Shown here: piece by piece, positions 1-7,619 of the stretch
How the letters are laid out: each line of letters opens with the position of its first letter
Numbering within the stretch: position 1 is the first letter of the stretch
Notes under the pieces: model-generated
Databases searched by the model: none
Seen by the model: only the letters and a program-made list of their open reading frames with translations
What the model was told of the DNA's origin: nothing
Made by a program: the position numbers and the translations under genes
DNA from: Caballeronia sp. dw_19
GTDB lineage: Bacteria > Pseudomonadota > Gammaproteobacteria > Burkholderiales > Burkholderiaceae
Direction of reading: 5' to 3'
NCBI RefSeq assembly: GCF_018449515.1
Contig: NZ_JAAVUQ010000038.1
Location: forward strand, 1 to 64,000
DNA length: 64,000 bases

Positions 1-166
1 ACCCGGTCCGACGTCGAGCGCTCGGAGTGGGCCTCCATTGATCGGTCCGCGTCAGGCAGAAGTCGACCCGTTTAAGTCACTCAGTCAGCATCGGCGCCGG
101 TCCGCTGTCACGCCAATATGAGACATTCGTACGCAGTGTTGCAGTCACCAGCATGTGTATGCCCCA

Positions 167-245
167 TGCGGCAGGATAGAGCGATCTGGTAGTTGGTTGG
201 ACTCATAACCCGAAGTCACAGGTTCAAATCCTGTCCCCGCAACTA
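167..245 (+). tRNA. Degenerate initiator-tRNA-Met-like sequence
   Basis: The anticodon loop CTCATAA (CAT anticodon), the T arm around TTCAAAT and the 3' acceptor strand CCCCGCA followed by ACTA match the layout of bacterial initiator tRNA. The 5' acceptor strand TGCGGCA pairs with only five of seven bases of the 3' strand. The D arm does not fold cleanly and the anticodon stem has a mismatch. I read it as a decayed or mobile-element-borne tRNA rather than the housekeeping gene. It lies next to accessory genes, which fits an integration-site remnant. Confidence 0.5.
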
Positions 246-327
246 TCGATAGTTGGCGCCGCTTAAACTCGGACACGGCTTCAGAGGCTCTATATATCAA
301 AGCTATTGGCATTTCCGCTGCCGCCCG

Positions 328-1137
328 TTATCTACGCTCGATCCCAAACCTGGCCAGTTCAGTTTCCAGCCACGCTTCGTCGCAATCGGGTCCGAGATCA
401 AAGGAGATGATGCCCCCTGCTGCGAGTGCGGCTGGAAAGTCAAACGCCATATGAAGACTATGCGGCAGGTCCTGCATGACTTGACCACCTATGGCCAGCT
501 TGCCCATACCGATCGCGCTTAACGTGATGCGTAGTTCGCGCTCTGCGCGAAAACGCTTCGCCTTGATGTAGCTGTAAAGGATCGGATTAGGCAGGTATTC
601 GGCATTGAGGCGATGCTCATCCCAATCCACGTAGTCAACGATCCCGTAATTAATCGAGAAAATCTGCCGGCACACCACACCCTGCCAGTCGAGCTTCGCA
701 CCTGGTGCCAACTGGGCATTGAGATGCTGGCGCAACCATGCAAAATCGAAGACCACGGCAACGCGACCGTGCCTGCCACCCGAGCCATAGGTTTGCCAGA
801 GATGTTCGCCGTTCTCCAGCGCGAAACAGCAGGCATAAGTCCGGGCACGACACTGGTCATAGTAGTGCGCCGCCGTATAATCCGGCATCCTCTCGAACCC
901 GACGGCTGCGTTGACCTCCCGGTCAGCGGGCAGTTGCGCACCATCAAGCGAGTCGGCCGTGTCGAAATCACGGTAACGATCGACGCGATTGAAGTGCAGG
1001 TAAGACTCGGCAATCGAACGGACCAGGTGCTCGGTCTGCATTACCTTGTAAAGCCGCTGACCGTCCGCCGGTTGTCGAAGAAGCGCTGCATGCGGCTCGA
1101 TAAGGCCTTCCGGTGCTGGCATTGCATCTGCTTTCAT
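328..1137 (-). CDS. DUF2971-family protein
   Basis: About 269 residues, function unknown. The N-terminal part (LYKVMQTEHLVRSI... with a short FNRVDRYRD stretch) and the middle segment reading CCFALENGEHLWQTYG followed by a GVAVVFD-like strand resemble DUF2971, where a conserved tryptophan and tyrosine precede such a strand. An ATG at 1164 is possible, but the ATG at 1137 has a CAGGAG ribosome site seven bases upstream and is preferred. It is divergent from the nuclease-like gene at 1163 with almost no space between them, so the two probably share control sequences. DUF2971 genes often sit in accessory or defence regions, but no specific role can be read from this sequence. Confidence 0.65.
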   Translation of the reverse strand: MKADAMPAPEGLIEPHAALLRQPADGQRLYKVMQTEHLVRSIAESYLHFNRVDRYRDFDTADSLDGAQLPADREVNAAVGFERMPDYTAAHYYDQCRARTYACCFALENGEHLWQTYGSGGRHGRVAVVFDFAWLRQHLNAQLAPGAKLDWQGVVCRQIFSINYGIVDYVDWDEHRLNAEYLPNPILYSYIKAKRFRAERELRITLSAIGMGKLAIGGQVMQDLPHSLHMAFDFPAALAAGGIISFDLGPDCDEAWLETELARFGIERR

Positions 1138-1162
1138 CGACGCTCCTGATTGTCTCTCTAGC

Positions 1163-2752
1163 ATGGCTTGTATGATAGGAGGCTATCACCAATTTCGGGG
1201 TCGTTCGCGCACGATGAAGATCTACGATCTGTACAAGCCATTCAGGAATCAACTCCAAAAAATGGCGTTACGGCCAGCGTTGGAGCGCATATGGCAATGC
1301 CAGTTGCACGTGGATGTATCGGGGATGCTAAAACTTCGGACGAGAGCGGGCGGCCCAGTCTTCGAGATCCATGTGTGGGAGCTTCATCTTCTGTCCCGTG
1401 AAATATTGCTGCATGCGGCAGGCGACGAAAATACACTCGCTACGCCTCAGGGTCTCTTTCAGATGATCAACCACATTCGGCGGATCAGTGAAGGGATCTC
1501 GGAGCGCACGATCAGCTCTGGTGACGACGCAATGCGCGCGTTGCATACATTGATCCACCAGCAGGCTCGCTGGCAATATCCGCAAGACGAGGCCCGTATG
1601 TTCCGAGCCTTTCATATCTACAACGACCCCGAGTTGGCGCCTATCTTTGAGCGGGTAACGGATCTCTCGGTGAGAGAGATGTTTTTTCTAGCGATGGGCA
1701 TCGCTGGCGCGGGGAAGAAAAAGGTGGTTACCAGCACGGCACAGGATTACTCGGCGTTCGGCGTAGCCCACGAGGCGCGTGACAAATTTTTCAAGATGGC
1801 TGGTACAACGCTGACTGAGATTCGTCGAAATATCGAAGCATTGCAGCGCGACGATGAGGGCTGGGCATTCACATGGAACCCGATGGAAGCCACTCCCCTG
1901 ATCAACCTGGACGATCATCAGACACCTATCTACTGGCATCCCTTCCCTGAATTTCTGCTTCGGCGCGTTACCGAAGGACTCTTCTATGATCTCGGCAAGG
2001 GGAAAAGCCAACTCGGGATCGAGTTTGGCAATGAATACGGACGAGCTTTCGAGCGTTACGTACTGCGTGTCCTGTTTGAGATCTTCGATTTGGAGCGGTT
2101 TTCCGTCACGGGCGAACAACCTTACGAAGTTTCCGGAAATATGCGACATGGCGTGGATGCGATCGTAAGCGACACCACCGGAAACATATTTGTCGAGTCC
2201 AAGACGCGCCGGATGAAGCAAGGGGCCAAGGAAACGGCGGAGGGATCAACGCTTGAGAAATCGCTCGATGAGCTTGCTGAAGCCGTCGTCCAGTTATACA
2301 AAAACATCGATGATGCGATCAATGGGCTCTCGAAATGGATCCCCAACGGGCGACCTATTTATCCCTTCGTCGTAACCTACGAGGACTGGTATTTGTTCGC
2401 TCCACAGGTATTCGATCTCCTCAACGAGTGCGTGAGGCGGCGACTCGAAGAAGCTCAACTTCCCTCGAACCTAACTGAGACGATGCCGTATTTCGTCACC
2501 TCTATTGGCGAGTTCGAAATAGCCGGACAGGATATTGCCCGTCTGGGTGTCGAGCGTTTCTGCGCCGCCGGTACGCTGAGTGAGCATCGACATTTTAAAC
2601 TCAGTATGCTGGCACAGACGGCCTTCCCGGACGAAAACATCATCCACCGACGTTTACTCGAAAACAGTTGGAATGAGATTTTCCCCGAGATGCAAGCCTG
2701 GGCTGGGATGGCCGGGCAGACAGAGGGTTGGTGGACTACACCCGCAGGATAG
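1163..2752 (+). CDS. Large hypothetical protein with PD-(D/E)XK nuclease-like core
   Basis: About 529 residues (512 if the ATG at 1214 is used; neither start has a good ribosome site). I do not recognise the family by name. The C-terminal half contains the pattern of a restriction-endonuclease-like fold: a helix with GRAFERYVLRVLFE, then D332, a strand reading IFVESK with E345 and K347, then a helix containing QLYK. That is the D-x(n)-ExK catalytic arrangement of PD-(D/E)XK nucleases. The N-terminal half has no recognisable motif. It is divergent from a DUF2971 gene and next to a broken tRNA, so a defence or mobile-element role is plausible but inferred. Confidence 0.6.
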   Translation: MACMIGGYHQFRGRSRTMKIYDLYKPFRNQLQKMALRPALERIWQCQLHVDVSGMLKLRTRAGGPVFEIHVWELHLLSREILLHAAGDENTLATPQGLFQMINHIRRISEGISERTISSGDDAMRALHTLIHQQARWQYPQDEARMFRAFHIYNDPELAPIFERVTDLSVREMFFLAMGIAGAGKKKVVTSTAQDYSAFGVAHEARDKFFKMAGTTLTEIRRNIEALQRDDEGWAFTWNPMEATPLINLDDHQTPIYWHPFPEFLLRRVTEGLFYDLGKGKSQLGIEFGNEYGRAFERYVLRVLFEIFDLERFSVTGEQPYEVSGNMRHGVDAIVSDTTGNIFVESKTRRMKQGAKETAEGSTLEKSLDELAEAVVQLYKNIDDAINGLSKWIPNGRPIYPFVVTYEDWYLFAPQVFDLLNECVRRRLEEAQLPSNLTETMPYFVTSIGEFEIAGQDIARLGVERFCAAGTLSEHRHFKLSMLAQTAFPDENIIHRRLLENSWNEIFPEMQAWAGMAGQTEGWWTTPAG

Positions 2753-3154
2753 ATTAGATAACAGGTGTGTTGAGTCTCGCGCCCACGCGCTTTGTTTCAG
2801 GCAGTCGCAAGTTCGAAAGTGAGATCGCGAACGATATGGTGAGCGTCCGTTTACTGAACGAAGCCGCCATCTGAACGGCCGACCATTGGTCGGGACGAAT
2901 GACGCTTCATGGCCGGCAAGCACCTGATGGCGATCCGCGTCCCCTGAAGCACCACGGGCGAACCGAGCGGACTACGTAGTCGCGGCCGTGACGATCGGTT
3001 GGTAGTAACCACCGATAGCAGGCGAAAGAACCCGTACGTCATCGAAGGCGAGAGACGCCACTTCGTCAGGCGTGATAGCCCGATAGTGGCCGACGAAATG
3101 GCTCGATTGCCAGCCGTGGTCACTTGTCTGGCAAGTGATGTACAAGTGAACTGA
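2753..3154. other. Intergenic stretch without supported gene
   Basis: About 400 bases between the nuclease-like gene and the orphan fragment at 3155. Short open frames exist on both strands, but none has a ribosome site or protein-like composition. It looks like decayed DNA of the accessory region. Confidence 0.5.
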
Positions 3155-3409
3155 TTAACGCCGGTCGTCGTGCCAGTCCCAGACCTGATGCACGATGCGG
3201 CAAAGGCCGTTGTCCACGAACATGGCTCGCCCTATCATGCTTGGGCGTTGAATCAGCAACTCGCCATAGTCCCTTAAGCTAATAAACGTCTTTCCGCCCG
3301 TTCGTAGACTCCTTCCCCGACCGTCCTTTCCGATCGAGGGCTTGACTCGTTCAGCAAGCTCAACATCAGACAGCTTCTTGCGACCGGCAATGCGTTCCTG
3401 CGTCGAACG
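3155..3409 (-). pseudogene. Orphan C-terminal coding fragment
   Basis: An open frame of 84 codons without any plausible start follows directly, in the same frame, after the stop codon of the SDR gene at 3410. The translated text is protein-like, with segments such as GRKKLSDVELAERVKPSIG and a tail reading VHQVWDWHDDRR before TAA. I do not recognise the family. The missing 5' part and the exact junction with the SDR stop suggest the tail of an older gene left behind when the SDR/regulator pair was inserted or recombined here. Function unknown. Confidence 0.4.
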
Positions 3410-4306
3410 TCAGGGATGCGCGTAATAGCCCGGCTGATCGATGTCGGTGAGAAGGTCCGGACCGGTCGGCGCCCAGTCCAGCACGGCGCGAGTCCGATCG
3501 CTTGATGTCGGCAGGTCCGCGCTCGCGAACATCGCGAACCATCCGAAATGCGCCGCTGCTTCGTCGTGGGACTTGGCGACCACCGGCAGGCCGAGCCGGC
3601 GGCCGATCACCTCGGCGATAGCCTTGAACGGCACGCCTTCCTCCGCGATCGCATGATACGGGCCGTCGATAGCGCCGTGCTCGAGCGCGAGCCGGAAGAC
3701 GCGGGCAGCATCGAAGCGATGCACTGCGGGCCAGCGGTTCAGGCCATCCCCCACATAAGCCGACACGCCTTTCTCGCGGGCGATTCGGATGAGGATGGGG
3801 ACAAACCCGTGGTCTCCCACACCGTGGACGGACGGCGGTAGCCGCACGGCGGTCGCACGTATGCCGCGGTTCGCGAGGGTCTGCGCCGCCGCCTCCGACG
3901 CGCGGGGAAAGTCGCCGGACGGCATACGAGGCCGGTCCTCCTCGGTCGCCGTGCGGCCATTGCTCAGGAACGCCGTGCCGGACGTGACGAACAATGGGCG
4001 CTCGCTGCCTTCGAACACGCTGCCGAGAACCTCGATCGCGCGCCGGTCCTCCTCGGCGCTAGCTGCAAATCGGGAGAAATCGTGATTGAAGGCGGTGTGG
4101 ATTATCCCGTCGGCGCTCGCCGCTCCTCGACGCAGGCTGTCGAAGTCGGTAAGCGATCCATGAACCGCCTCGGCGCCGGCAGAGGCGAGCGTGGCCGCGC
4201 CTTCCTCCGAACGCGTGAGACCCACGACCTGATGGCCGTTCGCGAGCAGTTCGCGGACGACAGCGGAGCCGACGAAGCCGGTGGCTCCCGTGACAAAGAC
4301 GCGCAT
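3410..4306 (-). CDS. Extended/atypical SDR, NAD(P)-dependent epimerase-like
   Basis: 298 residues. The N-terminus MRVFVTGATGFVGSAVV is a Rossmann nucleotide-binding motif (TGATGFVG) of the NmrA/epimerase-type SDR group, followed by a second segment typical of NAD-dependent epimerases (GPYHAIAEEGVPFKAIAE). The classical YxxxK pair is not obvious, so this is an atypical member. The start is the ATG at 4306, with GGGAGA six bases upstream; the TTG at 4321 is less likely. It is divergent from an XRE/MmyB-type regulator at 4405, a common pairing in which the regulator controls the oxidoreductase. The substrate cannot be inferred. Confidence 0.85.
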   Translation of the reverse strand: MRVFVTGATGFVGSAVVRELLANGHQVVGLTRSEEGAATLASAGAEAVHGSLTDFDSLRRGAASADGIIHTAFNHDFSRFAASAEEDRRAIEVLGSVFEGSERPLFVTSGTAFLSNGRTATEEDRPRMPSGDFPRASEAAAQTLANRGIRATAVRLPPSVHGVGDHGFVPILIRIAREKGVSAYVGDGLNRWPAVHRFDAARVFRLALEHGAIDGPYHAIAEEGVPFKAIAEVIGRRLGLPVVAKSHDEAAAHFGWFAMFASADLPTSSDRTRAVLDWAPTGPDLLTDIDQPGYYAHP

Positions 4307-4404
4307 TTGATGCTCTCCCAAGTGATCGAGAGATCAATGTACGAGGCAAAATCATCCTGTTAAAGTGGTGACATTATCCAGGTATACCTCTTAACAGGTT
4401 GCAC
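4307..4404. promoter_or_regulatory. Divergent promoter region of SDR and XRE regulator
   Basis: About 100 bases separate the two divergent starts and must contain both promoters. AT-rich tracts around 4335-4400 are visible, and AACAGG precedes the regulator start at 4405. No clean operator palindrome was found. Confidence 0.4.
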
Positions 4405-5271
4405 ATGGCCCACGCGAACGAGAGTAAGAGCGAGAGCGCGAACGACAATCGGCTCGGCAATTATCTGAAGAACAGGCGCACGAAGCTCGATCCCGCGACT
4501 TTCGGCTTTTCAGGTAGCCGGCGGCGCACGGCGGGACTGCGCCGTGAAGAGGTTGCGCAGCGCGCCAATATCAGTGCGGCCTGGTACACGTGGCTGGAGC
4601 AGGGCCGCGGCGGCAATCCATCGGCGGACGTGCTGGAGCGCATCGCGAGGGCACTGATGCTGACCGAGGTGGAGCGCGAACACATATTCCTGCTCGGCCT
4701 CGGCCATCAACCCGAAGTCCGCTATCGGGGCAGCGACGCGATCACGCCGCGACTGCAGCGCCTGCTTGAGGCGCTGCCCGATAGCCCGGCTATCGTCAGG
4801 ACGGCGACGTGGGACGTGGTTGCCTGGAATCGCGCGGCTGCGGCTGTGCTCACCGACTACGGCTCCCTGCCGCCCGAACAACGCAACATCCTGCGCATGA
4901 TCTTCTGCGATCCCCGCGTGCGAGCCGCGCAGTTCGATTGGGAAAGCGTGGCCCGCTTCGTGGTGAGCGCCTTCCGGATCGATGCCGCACGCGCAGGCGC
5001 TGACGCCGAGGTGGCGCCGCTCGTCGACGAACTGTGCCGGTCAAGCCCCGAATTCGCCGCCATGTGGCGGGACAATGAGGTGCAGACCTACGGCGAAGGG
5101 GTCAAGCATCTGCGCCACCCCGTGCTTGGGCCCATCTCGCTGGAATATTCTTCCTTCGCGGTCGACGGGCGGCCGGATCTTCAGATGATCGTCTACAACC
5201 CGGCGACACCGGCCGATCAGAAACGGATCAGGTCCCTGATCGAGGGAACGCGGGAAATCGCTGCGGAGTGA
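4405..5271 (+). CDS. XRE-family regulator with MmyB-like C-terminal domain
   Basis: 288 residues. Residues ~15-85 form an HTH_31-type helix-turn-helix: LGNYLKNRRTKLDP, then RRTAGLRREEVAQRANIS, the WYTWLEQGR recognition segment, and PSADVLERIARAL. Residues ~105-285 match the MmyB-like ligand-binding domain, with AWNRAAAAVLTDYG and the FDWESVARFVVSAFR-type helices. Regulators of this type commonly control an adjacent divergent oxidoreductase gene. The ATG at 4405 has an upstream AACAGG; a TTG at 4399 is an alternative. The ligand is unknown. Confidence 0.85.
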   Translation: MAHANESKSESANDNRLGNYLKNRRTKLDPATFGFSGSRRRTAGLRREEVAQRANISAAWYTWLEQGRGGNPSADVLERIARALMLTEVEREHIFLLGLGHQPEVRYRGSDAITPRLQRLLEALPDSPAIVRTATWDVVAWNRAAAAVLTDYGSLPPEQRNILRMIFCDPRVRAAQFDWESVARFVVSAFRIDAARAGADAEVAPLVDELCRSSPEFAAMWRDNEVQTYGEGVKHLRHPVLGPISLEYSSFAVDGRPDLQMIVYNPATPADQKRIRSLIEGTREIAAE

Positions 5272-5392
5272 ACCCGATGCCGCTTCGATTGTGGGCAAAT
5301 CATCAGCCTGTATGACGATGTGAACGGCTGGCGTGGAACTTGAACTCGTCCCGCTTTGCAGCAGGGACCTTGTAAAAGGACAGGCAATTGCC

Positions 5393-5779
5393 ATGAATAA
5401 AATCGACCTCTCCAACGTCTATCGAGACTACATTGCCTGCCTGAATAAGCAGGACTGGCTGCAGCTGGAACAGTTCGTTCATGACGACGTGTACTACAAC
5501 GATCGGCGGATTGGCTTATCAGGTTATCGTGCGATGCTTGAGAGAGACTTTAGTGAAATTCCAGACCTTTATTTCAAAATTCATCTGCTGATTTCCGATC
5601 CGCCTTGTGTCGCCAGCCGGCTGGAATTCGTCTGTACACCAAAGGGAAAATTTCTTGGCCTCCCTGTAAACGGCAAGAGAGTTTCCTTTACGGAGAATGT
5701 GTTCTATCAATTCCGGGAGGGAAAGATCGAGCAGGTATGGTCAGTTATAGATAAAGCGGCTATCGAAGCTCAGCTTTAG
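5393..5779 (+). CDS. SnoaL-like / ester cyclase family protein (NTF2 fold)
   Basis: 128 residues, the usual length for one NTF2-like domain. Features seen are an N-terminal helix (YRDYIACLNKQDWLQLEQFVHDDVYYNDR), a central GYRAMLERDFSEIPDLYFKIHLLISD segment read in two parts, and a C-terminal strand ending KIEQVWSVIDKAAIEAQL. SnoaL-like proteins include polyketide cyclases, but many have no known substrate and this context does not help. The ATG at 5393 follows AAAGGACAGG and is preferred over a GTG 60 bases upstream. It stands alone between the XRE regulator and decayed DNA. Confidence 0.75.
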   Translation: MNKIDLSNVYRDYIACLNKQDWLQLEQFVHDDVYYNDRRIGLSGYRAMLERDFSEIPDLYFKIHLLISDPPCVASRLEFVCTPKGKFLGLPVNGKRVSFTENVFYQFREGKIEQVWSVIDKAAIEAQL

Positions 5780-6338
5780 TGCGGCGGCTGACGTGCTAGT
5801 CGCTCTTATCTTTCTGCCCAGGGCGATCTGATCGATCTGCTTTGCCGCGCGATACGCTGCAACCAGGGCGGTGGAGTTCGCGACCTCTGCCGGATCGTCT
5901 ATTTCGCTGCCGCAATGCGCGACAACGGCGGCACGGTGATTTCAAAGATCTTGACGGCCCTGGTGATTTCGCGCTCATCGATGACTGGCCGCCCGGTTCG
6001 GGACCGGCGCTAGCCTGGCAGGTCATCGAGATCGTGGCGTCACAGCTCAGGATCGGCGGCTTCTTGTGATGAACGACAACGGCGAGTCGGACTACGTCGA
6101 ATTCATTCGAGATCTTTCCAACGGCTTTCTGTCCGTCAAGTTGTCCCTCGAAGGCGGGCCGGAACGACCGGTCAAAATATGCTGAGCTTCAATTGTTCGT
6201 CAAATCCCTCCAGTCAATTCGTTTTGCGCCGCTTTATCGCGGCCGAAGAGATGTCTACATTTGCACGAGCGCAAATCGATTGGTCCCAGAAACCGCCAGT
6301 CATTTTCCACGGTACTCAATCTCTTCAAGGAAACGATC
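5780..6338. other. Gene-poor stretch with possible coding remnants
   Basis: About 560 bases. A plus-strand frame ending at 6069 overlaps, through a TGATG junction, a 38-codon frame at 6069-6185 (MNDNGESDYVEFIRDLSNGF...). On the minus strand around 5890-6000 there is a protein-like run (GRPVIDEREITRAVKIFEI). None has a full-length frame, so this is probably decayed coding sequence. An AAGGA site for the next gene lies at its right edge. Confidence 0.3.
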
Positions 6339-7085
6339 ATGAGCAAGCTCACAGGTAAGGTAGCCGTCGTCACGGGCGCGTCCAAGGGTATTGGCGCCGC
6401 TATTGCCAAGGCACTCGCAGCGGAGGGAGCTTCAGTAGTCGTCAACTATGCAAGCAGCAAGGCGGGCGCCGACGCCGTCGTTGCAGCCATTACCGCGGAC
6501 GATGGCCGGGCAGTTGCCGTCGGCGGCGATGTTTCGAAGGCAGCGGACGCGAAAGGCATTATCAACGCGGCCATCGAGACGTTTGGACGCCTCGACATCC
6601 TGGTCAACAATTCGGGAGTCTACGAATTCTCGACGATCGAAGAGATCACCGAAGAACACTTCCACAAACAGTTCAACACCAACGTACTAGGCGTGTTGCT
6701 TACCACGCAGGCCGCCGTGGGTCATCTGGGCGAGGGGGCCAGCATCATCAATGTCAGTTCGGTCGTCACCCGCATTACGCCGCCGGCAAGCGCTGTCTAT
6801 AGCGGCACGAAAGGCGCGGTCGACGCAATTACCGGCGTGCTTGCGCGCGAACTCGGGCCGCGCAAAATTCGCGTGAATTCCATTAATCCCGGCGTCGTGG
6901 TGACCGAGGGTACCCACAGCGCAGGGATAATCGGGTCCGACCTCGATGCGTGGGCGCTCACCCAGACTCCGCTTGGCCGATTGGGGCAGCCGGATGACAT
7001 CGCGTCGATCGCAGTGTTTCTGGCGTCGGATGACTCGCGCTGGATGACGGGCGAAAATGTTGTCGCAAGTGGCGGCATGCGCTGA
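6339..7085 (+). CDS. Classical SDR oxidoreductase (FabG-like)
   Basis: 248 residues, the standard length of classical SDRs. It has the cofactor motif TGASKGIG near residue 12, the NNSG motif (LVNNSG), a catalytic serine in INVSSVV and the YxxxK pair in AVYSGTKGAVD. A C-terminal FLASDDSRWMTGENVVASGG segment is also typical. It should reduce or oxidise a carbonyl or alcohol using NAD(P)H. The closest styles are 3-oxoacyl-ACP reductases and glucose dehydrogenase-like proteins, but the substrate cannot be assigned. The start at 6339 has AAGGA upstream. It is monocistronic by spacing. Confidence 0.9.
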   Translation: MSKLTGKVAVVTGASKGIGAAIAKALAAEGASVVVNYASSKAGADAVVAAITADDGRAVAVGGDVSKAADAKGIINAAIETFGRLDILVNNSGVYEFSTIEEITEEHFHKQFNTNVLGVLLTTQAAVGHLGEGASIINVSSVVTRITPPASAVYSGTKGAVDAITGVLARELGPRKIRVNSINPGVVVTEGTHSAGIIGSDLDAWALTQTPLGRLGQPDDIASIAVFLASDDSRWMTGENVVASGGMR

Positions 7086-7226
7086 TCTGGACGGGTGATT
7101 GTGCCCGGCGCGGACCCGCTGTGGTCCCGTCGGGTGCCAAACGCTGCGGCAGGCTAGACTCGCAGCGGCGTGCGGTTGCTTCCAAATCGGCGTTGCGACC
7201 GGCGTATCTCTTGTCGAACCGTCGCT

Positions 7227-7418
7227 CTAGCGACGGCCGCTGCGGCCCCACACGTAGCGTACCCAACGTTGCCACCTGTTTTTCGGCGGCGCGGTGGCGT
7301 TGCGCGTTGCCTTCTCTTCGCGGTCGCGCTTGACGCTCTTCTGAACCTGTTCATGGATCTGGCGTAACGTGAGGCCGCCGGGGCCCTTCAGTTTGTCGGG
7401 ATCGGGATTGTCTGTCAT
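7227..7418 (-). CDS. Small basic hypothetical protein
   Basis: 63 residues, starting MTDNPDPDKLKGPGGLTLRQ, with a hydrophilic helix (IHEQVQKSVKRDREEKATRN) and a strongly basic tail (RWQRWVRYVWGRSGRR). No known domain. The composition is protein-like and the frame stays open, but ribosome-site support is weak (AGGA about 14 bases upstream). It could be a small nucleic-acid- or membrane-associated protein. No function is proposed. Confidence 0.45.
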   Translation of the reverse strand: MTDNPDPDKLKGPGGLTLRQIHEQVQKSVKRDREEKATRNATAPPKNRWQRWVRYVWGRSGRR

Positions 7419-7619
7419 GAGAATGGCTTGTTCCTGATGGGTCCACCTAATCTTGATACAGATGGGCAGTCGCGGCAAGCACGTGGCAGGCAGTTAGCCC
7501 TGAACGATACGTAGCGTACGCCGAAGCGCTCATCGATCAGCGCCAGGCTTTGACTAGTCCGTCTTCGAATCCGCAGTACTGGCACAATCGGGGGGACCTT
7601 CGATCCACTTGGAATCCTG

